Shown one piece after another: positions 47,717 to 56,601 of a stretch of 64,000 nucleotides of DNA (positions within the stretch are counted from its first letter, which is position 1; the number at the start of each line of letters is the position of its first letter). Source of the stretch: Streptomyces sp. 130 (GTDB taxonomy: Bacteria > Actinomycetota > Actinomycetes > Streptomycetales > Streptomycetaceae); NCBI RefSeq assembly GCF_007096885.1, contig NZ_VJNO01000012.1, forward strand, positions 62,001-126,000, given 5' to 3'. The notes beneath the pieces were generated by a model. That model saw only the letters and a list, made by a program, of their open reading frames with translations, searched no databases and was not told where the DNA came from. The position numbers and the translations under genes are program-made.

Positions 47717-48550
47717 TCAGCGCAGTCCGGCGAAGAGGTCGTTCTCGGGGACGGGGGCGTCGGTGGTGTCCTTGACGCGCACGAAGGTCTCCACGCCCAT
47801 CAGCTCACCGAACCGCTCCTTGCCCATCTTGAGGAAGAAGATGTTCTCGCCCTGGCTGGCGTGGGCGGCCAGGGCGTCGAACTTCTGGCCGCTGAACGCG
47901 GTGGTGTCGACCCAGGTGGTGATCTCGTCGTCGGGCAGGCCGATCTCCGCCATGGCGGCGGCCTCCTCGGGGTCGGGCTCCGGCAGCTCCTCGCCGAACT
48001 CGCGCATCGTCTCCCCGAAGCGCTGCATCGCCGAGCGCGGCATCGTGGTCCAGTAGACCTTCGGCGTCAGCCCGGTCATCTCCAGGGCCGCCATCGTGAT
48101 GCGGTTGGCCTGGATGTGGTCGGGGTGGCCGTAGAAGCCGTTCTCGTCATAGGTGACGACCACATCGGGCCGGTAGTGGAGCATCAGCTCGGCGAGCCGC
48201 GCCGCGCCCTCCGCCACGGGCGTGCCCCAGAAGGAGCCGGGCGCGTCGTTGGCCGGCCAGCCCATCATCCCGGAGTCCGCGTAGTCGAGCGTCTCCAGAT
48301 CGCTGATCTTCAGGACCTCGCGACTCGCCTCCAGCTCCCGGCGCCGCATCACGGCGACGGCCGCCGGGTCGTGCCCGGGGTCGCCCGGCTTCACGCCGCC
48401 CGGTCCGTCACCGCATCCGCCGTCGGTACAGGTGACCAGCACCGTGCGGATGCCTTCCGCCGCGTACCGGGCGAGCACGCCGCCGGTCCCGGTGGCCTCG
48501 TCGTCGGGGTGGGCGTGCACTGCCATGAGGGTCAGCGGCCGGTCAGTCAT
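47717..48550 (-). CDS. PIG-L family deacetylase (mycothiol conjugate amidase / MshB-like)
   Basis: 277 aa. AHPDDE near the start and YGHPDH near residue 145 supply the Zn2+ ligands and catalytic Asp of the PIG-L/LmbE fold, and the length fits MshB/Mca. The region after the first motif (TCTDGGCGDGPGG) differs from true Mca, so a de-N-acetylase or mycothiol-conjugate amidase paralogue is likely. GGAGGA precedes the ATG at 48550. Divergent from the alpha/beta hydrolase; the 193-bp gap between them shows no named site. Confidence 0.85.
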   Translation of the reverse strand: MTDRPLTLMAVHAHPDDEATGTGGVLARYAAEGIRTVLVTCTDGGCGDGPGGVKPGDPGHDPAAVAVMRRRELEASREVLKISDLETLDYADSGMMGWPANDAPGSFWGTPVAEGAARLAELMLHYRPDVVVTYDENGFYGHPDHIQANRITMAALEMTGLTPKVYWTTMPRSAMQRFGETMREFGEELPEPDPEEAAAMAEIGLPDDEITTWVDTTAFSGQKFDALAAHASQGENIFFLKMGKERFGELMGVETFVRVKDTTDAPVPENDLFAGLR

Positions 48551-48743
48551 CACAGTCCTCCAGCGGAAACGAGCATGCGGGCGCCGCGGACCCGCCGCAC
48601 CCTCGGTCGGTGCAACCTCCCGGACCGGGCCCGGTGTTCCCGGCAGGGCCGGTCGGACTGGCCGAAGCCCGTCGCCCGACCTCCTCGGCGGTGACATATT
48701 CATCAAGGAGGGTGGTGGACGCATGAGGGGGAGGCACCGAGAA

Positions 48744-49592
48744 ATGACTGAGGTGGACCTTTCGGCCGGCACGGTCGAGTACCTGGACACCGGCGGTGAA
48801 GGGCCGGTCGCGGTCCTGCTGCACGGCGTGGCGATGGACGGCTCCCTGTGGCGGAACGTGGTGGGGTCGCTGCGTTCGGACTTCCGCTGTGTGGTGCCGA
48901 CGCTGCCGCTGGGGGGCCATCGCCGGCCGATGCGCCCCGACGCAGACCTGTCGGTCATGGGCGTGGCCCGGCTGGTCGGCGAGTTCCTGGACCGGCTCGA
49001 TCTGCGCGACGTCACGCTGGTGATGAGCGACTGGGGCGGTGCGCAGGCCCTGGTCTCCGAGGGCGGGGACGAGCGGATCGGGCGGCTCGTCATCACGTCG
49101 TGCGAAGCGTTCGACAACTTCCCGCCGGGCCTGCCGGGCAGCAATCTGTTCACCTCGGCGAAGCTGCCGGGCGGCATCAACCTCGCTTTCAAGCTGCTGA
49201 AGCTGAAGCCGATGCGCCGGCTGCCGGTGACCTGGGGCTGGATGAGCAAGCGGCCGGTCCCGCACGAGGTGATGAACGCCTGGTTCACCCCGTTGTGGAC
49301 TTCCCGGGAGATCCGCCGGGACCTGCGCAAGTACGTGCTGGGCGTCCCGCCGAAGAGCGAACTGCTCGGCTGGGCGGAGAAGCTGCGCGACTTCGACCGG
49401 CCCGCCCTCGTCGTATGGGCGGCGGAGGACAAGGTGATGCCCCCGGAGCACGGACGCAGACTCGCCGCGCTCCTGCCCAAGGGCCGGCTGGTGGAGATCG
49501 AGGACAGCTACACCCTGATCCCCGAGGACCAGCCGGCGGAGCTCAGCGCCCATATCCGGTCCTTTCTGCTGGATGGCGGAGCCACCTCCTAG
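48744..49592 (+). CDS. Alpha/beta hydrolase, haloalkane-dehalogenase-like, with altered catalytic His
   Basis: 282 aa. LLHGVAMDGSLWR is the oxyanion segment. The nucleophile elbow reads VMSDWGGAQ, with Asp as in haloalkane dehalogenases rather than Ser. The acid Asp is present in WAAEDKVMP. At the usual catalytic His position the protein has EDSYTLIPEDQP, Tyr instead of His. So it is either inactive as a hydrolase or uses another base. GGGGGAGG precedes the ATG at 48744; the ATG at 48723 would add seven residues. It ends 29 bp before the next gene. Confidence 0.82.
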   Translation: MTEVDLSAGTVEYLDTGGEGPVAVLLHGVAMDGSLWRNVVGSLRSDFRCVVPTLPLGGHRRPMRPDADLSVMGVARLVGEFLDRLDLRDVTLVMSDWGGAQALVSEGGDERIGRLVITSCEAFDNFPPGLPGSNLFTSAKLPGGINLAFKLLKLKPMRRLPVTWGWMSKRPVPHEVMNAWFTPLWTSREIRRDLRKYVLGVPPKSELLGWAEKLRDFDRPALVVWAAEDKVMPPEHGRRLAALLPKGRLVEIEDSYTLIPEDQPAELSAHIRSFLLDGGATS

Positions 49593-49621
49593 GCGCCCGG
49601 CCCATGGGGAAGACTGGGGCC

Positions 49622-50866
49622 ATGAGCGAGGTCGTTTTCACGCGCGGGAGTGGCTGGATTCCGAGCGTGGTCCGCGAGGACGGTGTGCTGAAGCTGAGGC
49701 TCGGGGCGGGGGCGGATGCCAATCATGAGCCCCGCACGTTCACGGTTCCGGTCGGGGAACAGCACCTCGCGGTGATCCGGGAGGACCTGGGCCGGCATCT
49801 GCTGCTGTGGAGCGCGCTTCTTCCGCTGTGCGATGCCGCCGGAACGCGTGGCCGGCTCGACGAGGAGGCCGCGGTCGCGCTCCTGGACCCGGTCCTCCTC
49901 GCCGCGCCCGCCGATGTCGATGCGTACTTCCGGGGCATCCCCTGGGACAGGGGCCCGCTCATCGCGCACGGGGCCGGTATCGCGCCGCTCGAACGGGGCG
50001 AGGTCTGTGCGGCGATGCGCACCGCCACGGAGGCGTCCGACGCGGAACGGGCCCAGGAGTACAGCGCTCGACGCCGTCGCGCCGAGCGCGGCACCGTCCT
50101 CGGGCCGCTCGACGCGGCGGTTCTCAGGTACACGGGCCAGTACGCGCACGGCGCGACGATTCCGAAGCGGCTGCCCGACGCCGTCGACGCCGCGCTGCGG
50201 CCCGAGGTGCTGCGGGTGGTCGCCACCGCGGAGCACGCGTGCGCCGGCCTGCGGATCGGCCGCGACCCGCGCCGGGGCAGGCGCGGCACGGACAAGCGGG
50301 ACTGGGAGCGGATGGCGACGACGGTCGAGTCGGCCGTACGCCGGGCCCACCCGGGGCTCGCCGACGAGGCGGTGCGCTCCGTGGGCTTCCTGATGTGCTC
50401 GGAGGCCGCCGACCGCGCCCGGAGCACATCCCTGGAAGCGTACGAGGAGGCCGCCGACGGCCGTACGGTGCTGTCGTTCGCCGACGACAAGGGCGCCGAG
50501 CAGAAGTGGCACCCGGGCAGCGCCCGGACGGCCGCCGTGGCGTTCTGGGAGTTCGTCGAGGACCGTGTCGGGGCGGACAACGAGGTCTTCCAGATCGAGG
50601 ACGAGGAGAGGGGCGAGGCGATCCAGCTGTACTTCTACGCGGATTCCGCCGCCCGGATCACTGCCGTGCGCGAGGGCCGGGGCGGATCGGAGCCGGAGTA
50701 CCGGGTCGAGTACGGCCTGGTCGACGGGATGAGCGGGTACCGGAGCCTGGTGAGCGCCTTCGTCCGTGGCGGCTGCGCGGCGCTCGACGGGCTGGGTCCG
50801 TGGATGCCGGACCACGCGGAGTTCGAGCGCGCGCGCCGGCGGCGGGCGGCCGGTGGCGCGCGCTGA
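49622..50866 (+). CDS. Uncharacterised protein (DUF6357-like)
   Basis: 414 aa, soluble, no signal peptide or TM helix. An N-terminal beta-rich part (about 1-60) is followed by a long helical Arg/Glu-rich middle and a C-terminal alpha/beta part with WHPGSARTAAVAFWEFVED, IQLYFYADSAARITAV and YRVEYGLVDGMSGY. I recognise it only as a family widespread in streptomycetes with no known role. A probable operon partner of the alpha/beta hydrolase 29 bp upstream; convergent with the FKBP gene (2-bp gap). Confidence 0.7.
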   Translation: MSEVVFTRGSGWIPSVVREDGVLKLRLGAGADANHEPRTFTVPVGEQHLAVIREDLGRHLLLWSALLPLCDAAGTRGRLDEEAAVALLDPVLLAAPADVDAYFRGIPWDRGPLIAHGAGIAPLERGEVCAAMRTATEASDAERAQEYSARRRRAERGTVLGPLDAAVLRYTGQYAHGATIPKRLPDAVDAALRPEVLRVVATAEHACAGLRIGRDPRRGRRGTDKRDWERMATTVESAVRRAHPGLADEAVRSVGFLMCSEAADRARSTSLEAYEEAADGRTVLSFADDKGAEQKWHPGSARTAAVAFWEFVEDRVGADNEVFQIEDEERGEAIQLYFYADSAARITAVREGRGGSEPEYRVEYGLVDGMSGYRSLVSAFVRGGCAALDGLGPWMPDHAEFERARRRRAAGGAR

Positions 50867-50868
50867 GC

Positions 50869-51264
50869 TCAGGCCGGTCCGCCCGGCCCCACCACCGTGA
50901 GCAGGTCCACGACGAAGATCAGGGTCGAGTGCGGCGGGATGGCGGCGGAGGGCGACTGCCTGCCGTAGCCGAGCCGCGGCGGAACGATGATCTCGCGCCG
51001 GCCGCCGGGCCTCATGCCCCGCACGCCCCGGTCCAGGCCCTTGACGGCCTTGCCGCCGCCCACGGCGAACTTGAACGGCCGGTCCTGCTCCCAGGAGGAG
51101 TCGAACTCCCTTCCGGACGCGAACGCGACGCCGACGTAGTGGACCCGCACCACCCGGCCCGGCAGCGCCTCCGGCCCCTCCCCCACCACCAGGTCCCGGG
51201 TCACCAACTCGGTGGGCGCGGTGCCCTCCGGCACCCGGACCTCGGGCTTGGCCGGCTTGCTCAT
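50869..51264 (-). CDS. FKBP-type peptidyl-prolyl isomerase
   Basis: About 131 aa. A single FKBP domain with RVHYVGVAFASGREFDSSW, the GGGKAVKGLDRGVRGM loop, GYGRQS and PHSTLIFVVDLL. Cytoplasmic, as no signal peptide is seen. Start choice: ATG 51264 follows AAGGGG at a good distance, whereas the frame can begin at GTG 51294, which overlaps the upstream stop (GTGA). Either way it is co-translated with the threonine-synthase-like gene. Confidence 0.88.
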   Translation of the reverse strand: MSKPAKPEVRVPEGTAPTELVTRDLVVGEGPEALPGRVVRVHYVGVAFASGREFDSSWEQDRPFKFAVGGGKAVKGLDRGVRGMRPGGRREIIVPPRLGYGRQSPSAAIPPHSTLIFVVDLLTVVGPGGPA

Positions 51265-51290
51265 CATGGACCCCTTGCTCATCGGCGCGG

Positions 51291-52451
51291 TCACGCAGCG
51301 CGGTCGTGGCCGGCGAACACCGCGGCCATCTTCTCGGCGGACTTGAGCCCCGCTCCGGTGAGGACGACGACGGTCGTGCCGCCCGGGGCGATCTCACCGG
51401 ACGCGAGGAAGTGATCGAGGGTCGCGGCGGCGACGGCGCTCGTCGGCTCCGCGTACAGGCCGCGCGCGCTCAGGGCGCGTACCGCGGCGTGGATCTCCGC
51501 CTCCGGAACGGCGTACGCGGCTCCGCCGGAGCGGCGGATGGCCTCCACCGCCTCGGGCAGCCGGACCGGGCGGGCGATGGACGCGCCCTCGGCGATCGTC
51601 GACAGCCGCTCGCCGCGCGAGCCCGGGGCGATGCCGTTGAACGTGTCGGCGATGGCGGCCCAGTGCTCGGGCTGCCCGACGAAGAGGCGCGGGCGTCTGG
51701 CGATCTGTCCGGCGTCGAGCAGTTCGCCGAACGCGAGGTCGCAGCCGATGACGTTGCTGCCGGCCCCGGCCACGAGGACCACGTTGTCGGGCGCGGTGAA
51801 GCCCAGGGACTCCCACATCTCGTAGGCGACGGTCTTGGTGCCCTGGAGGAACATGGGGTGCCAGTTGTGGCTGGCGTAGGCAATCCGCCGCGACTGCCGG
51901 ACCGCCTCCTGCGCCACCTCGTCGCGGGTGCCTTCGACGAGCTCGATCTCCGCCCCGTACGCCCGGGCCTGGAGGATCTTGGCCGCAGAGGTGGCGGCGG
52001 GGACGATGATCTTGGCGCGGATGCCGGCGGCGGCGGCGTACGCGGCCACCGCGGAACCGCCGTTTCCCGAGCTGTCCTCGAGTACGGCCTCGACGCCCTG
52101 CGCCACGAGGTGCGAGATCATCACCGACACGCCCCGGTCCTTGAAGCTGGACGTCGGATTGAACCATTCCAGCTTGAAGTGGACCCGCCGGCCGGCCCAG
52201 TCGACCGGGATCATCGGCGTACAGCCCTCTCCCAGGCTCACCCGCCGGCCGGCCGGGACGGGGAGGACGGCGCGGTAGCGCCAGAGGGACCGCTCGGCGG
52301 TGTCGATCTGCTCCGGCCGCAGTCCCGTCGGCATGCTGACGGCGAGGGGGCCGCCGTCGTCACCCCGCCAGCGCGGCTCGTCCAGGGGGTAGCGCCCACC
52401 GGACCGGTCGAGCAGGACGGGGGCGGCGCCCGGAGGCTGTCGGTCGGTCAT
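51291..52451 (-). CDS. Threonine-synthase-like PLP-dependent enzyme
   Basis: 386 aa, fold-type II. LGEGCTPMIPV, the PLP Lys in SSFKDRG, SSGNGGSAVAAYAA and the Gly-rich phosphate loop AGAGSNVIG are clear, and VVVLTGAGLKSA lies near the end. The whole resembles short threonine synthases, but the position (FKBP partner, near a biosynthetic cluster) suggests a paralogue that could perform another beta- or gamma-replacement or elimination. ATG 52451 is the first start in frame after the divergent gap. Confidence 0.85.
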   Translation of the reverse strand: MTDRQPPGAAPVLLDRSGGRYPLDEPRWRGDDGGPLAVSMPTGLRPEQIDTAERSLWRYRAVLPVPAGRRVSLGEGCTPMIPVDWAGRRVHFKLEWFNPTSSFKDRGVSVMISHLVAQGVEAVLEDSSGNGGSAVAAYAAAAGIRAKIIVPAATSAAKILQARAYGAEIELVEGTRDEVAQEAVRQSRRIAYASHNWHPMFLQGTKTVAYEMWESLGFTAPDNVVLVAGAGSNVIGCDLAFGELLDAGQIARRPRLFVGQPEHWAAIADTFNGIAPGSRGERLSTIAEGASIARPVRLPEAVEAIRRSGGAAYAVPEAEIHAAVRALSARGLYAEPTSAVAAATLDHFLASGEIAPGGTTVVVLTGAGLKSAEKMAAVFAGHDRAA

Positions 52452-52639
52452 GGGCGGTCTTCGGCTCCCGTCACTCGGCGTGGACCCGAGGTTAGACGCA
52501 TGGCCCGGACATGAACAGCACGTCCAGCCCCCCGGTCGGCCCGGAAGACGGCCGGGGCGGGCGGCCAGTGCCTCTTGCCGGGTGCCGGGACGGCGGAGTA
52601 GCGTCCGCGCCTACGCTGTCTACGGGGGGACGATCCACG

Positions 52640-53668
52640 GTGCGGCTGCTGGTCCTGGGCGGTTCGGTCTTCGTCGGGCGGGCGGTGGTGGAGGCCGCGC
52701 TCGGACAGGGCTGGGAGGTCACCACCTTCAACTGGGACCGCTCGGGCCGCGGCCCGGGCGGGGTGGAGCGGCTGACCGGGGACCGCACCGATCCCGCCGG
52801 CCTCGCCGCCCTGCGCGGGCGTTCCTGGGACGCGGTCGTCGACACCTGGGCCGGGCGGGCCGAGGCGGTGCGGGAGTCCGTGCGCCTGCTGGCCGGCAGC
52901 GTCGGCCACTACAGTTACGTCTCCAGCCTGATGGCCTACCAGTGGCCCGTGCCGAGGCCGCTCACCGAGGCGGCTCCGCTGCGCCCGCCGTCCTCCGGTT
53001 CGCGCACCGAGGACTACCCCGCCCGCAAGGCCGCCGCGGAGCGGGCGGTGGTGGAGGTCATGGGCGACCGGGCGCTGCTGTCGCGTCCCGGCCTGGTCCT
53101 CGGCCCGTGGGAGCACCCGGGGCGGCTGCCGAGGTGGCTGCTGCGGCTGGCCGCGGCCGCGGAGGGCGAGCCGGTCCTGGCACCGGGCAGCCCGGAGCGG
53201 GGCATCCAGTACGTCGACGTCCGGGACCTGGCGCAGTGGCTCCTGCACGCCGCCGGGCGGGGGCTCGGCGGGGCGTACAACCTGAGCTGCCCGCCCGGCC
53301 ACGCGACGATGGGCGGTCTGCTGGACGCCTGCGCCGAGGTGACGGGAAGCGCGGGCCGGCTGGTGCGGGTCGACGAGCGGTGGCTGGCCGAAAGAGGTGT
53401 GGTCCCGTGGACCGAGCTGCCCGTCTGGGTGCCTGCCGAGGGCGAGGGCGCCGGGATCTACGACGTGGACCCGGCCGCGGGCATCGAGGCCGGTGCGCGC
53501 TACCGCCCGCTGGCGGAGACGGTGGCGGACACCTGGGCGTGGCTGCGGCGGATTCCGGCGGAGAAGCTGGGCCGGGCGGTGCGCACCGCCGAGTGGCTGC
53601 CGGCCGAGCGGGAGGAGCGGGTGCTGCGTGCCTGGCGGGAGGAGGAGGCGGTCCGCCGGGCGCGCTGA
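52640..53668 (+). CDS. NAD-dependent epimerase/dehydratase family protein
   Basis: 342 aa. The N-terminal VLGGSVFVGRAVVE is the Rossmann nucleotide loop; YSYVSSLMAY and YPARKAAAE give the Ser...Tyr-X3-Lys triad (Tyr-Pro-Ala-Arg-Lys). This is the extended-SDR branch often annotated as nucleoside-diphosphate-sugar epimerase or NmrA/isoflavone-reductase-like. GGGGGGA precedes the GTG at 52640. The substrate is not predictable. A 17-bp hairpin covers its stop codon. Confidence 0.82.
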   Translation: MRLLVLGGSVFVGRAVVEAALGQGWEVTTFNWDRSGRGPGGVERLTGDRTDPAGLAALRGRSWDAVVDTWAGRAEAVRESVRLLAGSVGHYSYVSSLMAYQWPVPRPLTEAAPLRPPSSGSRTEDYPARKAAAERAVVEVMGDRALLSRPGLVLGPWEHPGRLPRWLLRLAAAAEGEPVLAPGSPERGIQYVDVRDLAQWLLHAAGRGLGGAYNLSCPPGHATMGGLLDACAEVTGSAGRLVRVDERWLAERGVVPWTELPVWVPAEGEGAGIYDVDPAAGIEAGARYRPLAETVADTWAWLRRIPAEKLGRAVRTAEWLPAEREERVLRAWREEEAVRRAR

Positions 53669-53687
53669 AAGGCGCCCGGCGGACCGC
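53646..53687. terminator. Bidirectional terminator hairpin overlapping a stop codon
   Basis: 17-bp perfect arms (53646-53662 and 53671-53687) with an 8-base loop. The loop contains the TGA of the epimerase-like gene and the arm contains its last codons, so the terminator is built into the coding end. It also faces the folD-like gene. Confidence 0.75.
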
Positions 53688-53696
53688 CGGCGGGGC

Positions 53697-54536
53697 TCAG
53701 CGCTCGGCGGCCTGCACGGTGTGCCGGAGCAGCAGCGCGGTGGTCACCGGGCCGACACCGCCGGGGACCGGGGTGAGGCCGCCGGCCCGTTCGGCCGCGG
53801 CCGGGTCGACGTCTCCGACGAGGCCCCCGTCCGGGGTGGGGTTGGTGCCGACGTCGATGACCACGGCGCCGTCACGGACGTGGTCGGCGGTCAGCAGTCC
53901 GGCGCGCCCGACCGCGGCGACCAGGACGTCGGCCGTACGGGTGACGGCCGCGAGGTCCGCGGTGCGGGAGTGGCAGACGGTCACGGTCGCGTCCCGGTCG
54001 AGCAGGAGATGCGCGGCGGGCTTGCCCACGACGGTGGACCGGCCGACGACGACGGCGTGCCGGCCCGCCAGCTCGACCTCGTGGTGCTCCAGCAGCCGGA
54101 CGACGGCCTCGGCCGTGGCCGGGGCGAACGCCGGGAGCCCGGCGGCGAGCCGGCCGAGCGACAGCGGGTTGGCCCCGTCGACGTCCTTCTCGGGCGCGAT
54201 CGCGGACGCCAGGTCCTCCAGCGCCGCACCGGCCGGCAGCGGCGTCTGCAGGATGACTCCGTGCACCTGCGGGTCGTCGCTGAGGCGGCGCAGGGTGTCG
54301 GCGACCTCGGTGGTGGTGGCCTGCGGGCCGAGGTCGACGACGTCGCACACCAGGCCGCACTTGACCGCCGCGTTGGCGATCGAGCGGACGTACCAGGCGC
54401 TGGCCCCGTCGTCGGTGGCGCTGACCACGGCCAGCCGGACGGGCCGGCCCCCGGCGGCCTGCTTCGCGGCGAGCTCGGTGGTCTCGGCGCGGATCGCGGC
54501 GGCGAGTTCCCGGCCGGAGAGGACGGCTGCGGTCAC
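53697..54536 (-). CDS. FolD-like methylene-THF dehydrogenase lacking the catalytic Lys
   Basis: 279 aa, normal FolD length. The NADP half is intact: GRSTVVGKPAA, VCHSRT and TPVPGGVGPVT. In the folate half, the YVxxKxK motif with the essential Lys reads YVRSIANAA (Lys to Ile), and the PCTP motif reads PATA. The Lys is required for cyclohydrolase chemistry in characterised FolD/MTHFD, so this protein probably keeps at most the dehydrogenase step. Its start GTG 54536 overlaps the stop of a cyclodeaminase/cyclohydrolase gene, which could supply the missing step. Confidence 0.88.
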   Translation of the reverse strand: MTAAVLSGRELAAAIRAETTELAAKQAAGGRPVRLAVVSATDDGASAWYVRSIANAAVKCGLVCDVVDLGPQATTTEVADTLRRLSDDPQVHGVILQTPLPAGAALEDLASAIAPEKDVDGANPLSLGRLAAGLPAFAPATAEAVVRLLEHHEVELAGRHAVVVGRSTVVGKPAAHLLLDRDATVTVCHSRTADLAAVTRTADVLVAAVGRAGLLTADHVRDGAVVIDVGTNPTPDGGLVGDVDPAAAERAGGLTPVPGGVGPVTTALLLRHTVQAAER

Positions 54537-55153
54537 CGGTTGATCTCCTTGCGTACGGCGGTGGTGGTGGCGGCGGCCCGGGCCGCGACCTGGTCGGCAG
54601 CGGCGGCCCGGGCGGCGAACGCGGTGCGCGCGGCCTCGTCCTTGATGCCGCCGAGATTCACTTCGACGTTCACCTGGCCGGTGGTGGCGGCGGCCCGGAT
54701 GGCCTCGGCCGCGGCGGCCACGTCGCTGAGCACGTTGCGGTTGCCGACCGGGAGCAGCAGTTCGGCGAGCCCGGCCAGCCGGTCGGCCAGCTCGACGGTG
54801 CGGGCGGGCGGTTCGGCGGCGCCGATCAGGGCGCCGGCGATGGCGGCCGAGCGGGCCGCCTTCTCCTCGTCGGTGGCCTTCGGCAGGCCGTAGGCCGCGG
54901 CGACCGCGCCGAACGCCGCCGCGTCGTCCTCGGCGAGCCGCAGGGCCTGCGCGCGCGCGTCGTCCGTCTCCGTGCGGACGCGGCTGATCACGGCCTCGTG
55001 CTCGGCGTACTTCGGCCCCTCGCTGTAGCGGGCCACCATGCCGAGCAGGGCGGCCGCCTGGGCGGCGTGCAGTGCGGCGCTCGCTCCACCGCCCGGCGCC
55101 GGGACGCGGTCCGCCAACTGCTGGAGGAAATCACCGATGGCCTGATCGCGCAT
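54533..55153 (-). CDS. Cyclodeaminase/methenyl-THF cyclohydrolase (FchA/FTCD-C family)
   Basis: 206 aa, all-helical. PAPGGGASAALHAAQAAALLGMVAR is the family's N-terminal folate-binding signature, and LLPVGNRNVLSDVAAAAEAIRAAA the C-terminal one. Stand-alone members are formiminotetrahydrofolate cyclodeaminase or methenyl-THF cyclohydrolase (FchA). The start at 55153 has GGAG upstream. It overlaps the FolD-like gene (GTGA), so the two are a translationally coupled folate one-carbon pair. A 74-bp gap separates it from the condensation-domain gene upstream; it may have its own promoter or be read through. Confidence 0.88.
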   Translation of the reverse strand: MRDQAIGDFLQQLADRVPAPGGGASAALHAAQAAALLGMVARYSEGPKYAEHEAVISRVRTETDDARAQALRLAEDDAAAFGAVAAAYGLPKATDEEKAARSAAIAGALIGAAEPPARTVELADRLAGLAELLLPVGNRNVLSDVAAAAEAIRAAATTGQVNVEVNLGGIKDEAARTAFAARAAAADQVAARAAATTTAVRKEINR

Positions 55154-55227
55154 GCGTGCTCCGTAGCAAACTGGATTGTGGTGTTGTCGCTGCGTCACCG
55201 ATGGTACCGGCGGCAGCGGACGCCGTT

Positions 55228-56601
55228 TCAGCCGAGGTCGCCCAACTGCCGGGCCGCCGCGGCCCCGTCGGCCGCCGAGGTGAGCAGGGTCAGGTGGCGG
55301 GAGAGCTCGTGGACCGTGGTGTCGGGGACGACCGTGCGGTCGTAGTCCGCGTAGAAGACCGGCTCCGGGTCGGTGGTGGCGATCACCCAGAGCTGGCCGG
55401 CGTAGCGGGCGACGGGTTCGGGGCCCGGCTCGGCGGCGGCGTAGGGCTCGACGGTGAGTCCGGGCGCCGGTGTCCGGCCGGCCGGGGAGCCCCGCATCCG
55501 GCCGGGGACGATGTTGACGGTGACCGGGGACAGGCCCGGGTGCCACGCCGCGGCGGGCGCGTCCGCCGGCCGCTCGTCCTCCAGGAGGCGGCGCAGGCCC
55601 GGCAGTGTGAAGGGGGCGGCCGAGCGGGCCGCCCCCTCGGTCAGCCCGCGCTGGACCCGGCGGGCGAACTCGCCCAGTGCGGTTTCCTCGTCGAGGGCGG
55701 CGCGGACGGGGAAGCGGCGGCAGAACATGCCGACCAGGTCCCACTCCTCCTCACGGTCGCGCCCGTGGTACTGGTAGTTGGCCAGCAGCGAGGGCAGCCG
55801 CAGCGCCCTGCCGACGGCGAGCAGGCACAGAGCGGTCGTGGCGCTGGCCGCGGTGACGCGGGCGGCGCGGGCGAACGCGCCGAGGCGGCGCGGGAAGCCG
55901 GGGCCCGGGCGGGCGGCGACGATCCGGGCACCGCCCGAGCCGTCCTCGCTCTGGGCCAGCGGGGGCGCTGAGCCGGGGGCCGGCCACGGGGCGGACGGCT
56001 CGCCGACGACCCGCCGCCAGTGCGCCAGCTGCGCGGCGGTCGGCACCGTGCCGCGCACGGCCTGGGCGTCGGCGAGCCGCGGGTAGCCGGTGCGCAGCGG
56101 GGGGAGGTCCGGGGCGTCGGCCGCGTACACCGTCCACAGGTCGCGCCACAGGACGCCGGCCGACCAGGCGTCCCACGCCATGTGGTGGATCGTCAGGACG
56201 AGTACGTGGTCGTCCGGCGCGACCGCCAGCAGGTCGGCGCGCAGCGGTCCGGTGCCGAACAGGTCGAGCCGGTGGCCGGCCGCCTCGGCGACGGCGGCGG
56301 CCAGCCCGTCCGGCGTCGCCGTGGACCGGCCGAACCAGGGGTGCGCGGCCGTGGCGGGCGGGAAGCACTGCCGGATGCCGTCCGGTGTGCGCACCAGCCG
56401 CATCCGCAGCGGGTCGTGCCGCTCGACGACGAGGGCCAGCGCGGCCCGCAGGCGGCCGGCGTCCAGCGGGCCGCGGATCCGCCAGCTGTGGGTGAGGCGC
56501 CAGCGGCGGATCTTGTCCCGGCTGAGTCCCATCCGCTGCTCCAGGGTGAGCGGATGCGCCGCGGCGGGCCCGGCCGCGGTCCCGGCCCGGGTCGTGCTCA
56601 C
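55228..56601 (-). CDS. Stand-alone NRPS condensation-domain protein
   Basis: 457 aa, one complete condensation fold with no carrier or A domain. The active-site motif is HHMAWDAW (His139, His140, Asp144), followed by FCRRFPVR and a C-terminal lobe ending near LSRHLTLL. The N-terminal LTLEQR start resembles C1. Free C domains form amide or ester bonds between carrier-bound units or with a soluble acceptor. Its start GTG 56601 overlaps the stop of the P450 gene (GTGA), so it is coupled to the oxidation genes upstream. Confidence 0.9.
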   Translation of the reverse strand: MSTTRAGTAAGPAAAHPLTLEQRMGLSRDKIRRWRLTHSWRIRGPLDAGRLRAALALVVERHDPLRMRLVRTPDGIRQCFPPATAAHPWFGRSTATPDGLAAAVAEAAGHRLDLFGTGPLRADLLAVAPDDHVLVLTIHHMAWDAWSAGVLWRDLWTVYAADAPDLPPLRTGYPRLADAQAVRGTVPTAAQLAHWRRVVGEPSAPWPAPGSAPPLAQSEDGSGGARIVAARPGPGFPRRLGAFARAARVTAASATTALCLLAVGRALRLPSLLANYQYHGRDREEEWDLVGMFCRRFPVRAALDEETALGEFARRVQRGLTEGAARSAAPFTLPGLRRLLEDERPADAPAAAWHPGLSPVTVNIVPGRMRGSPAGRTPAPGLTVEPYAAAEPGPEPVARYAGQLWVIATTDPEPVFYADYDRTVVPDTTVHELSRHLTLLTSAADGAAAARQLGDLG

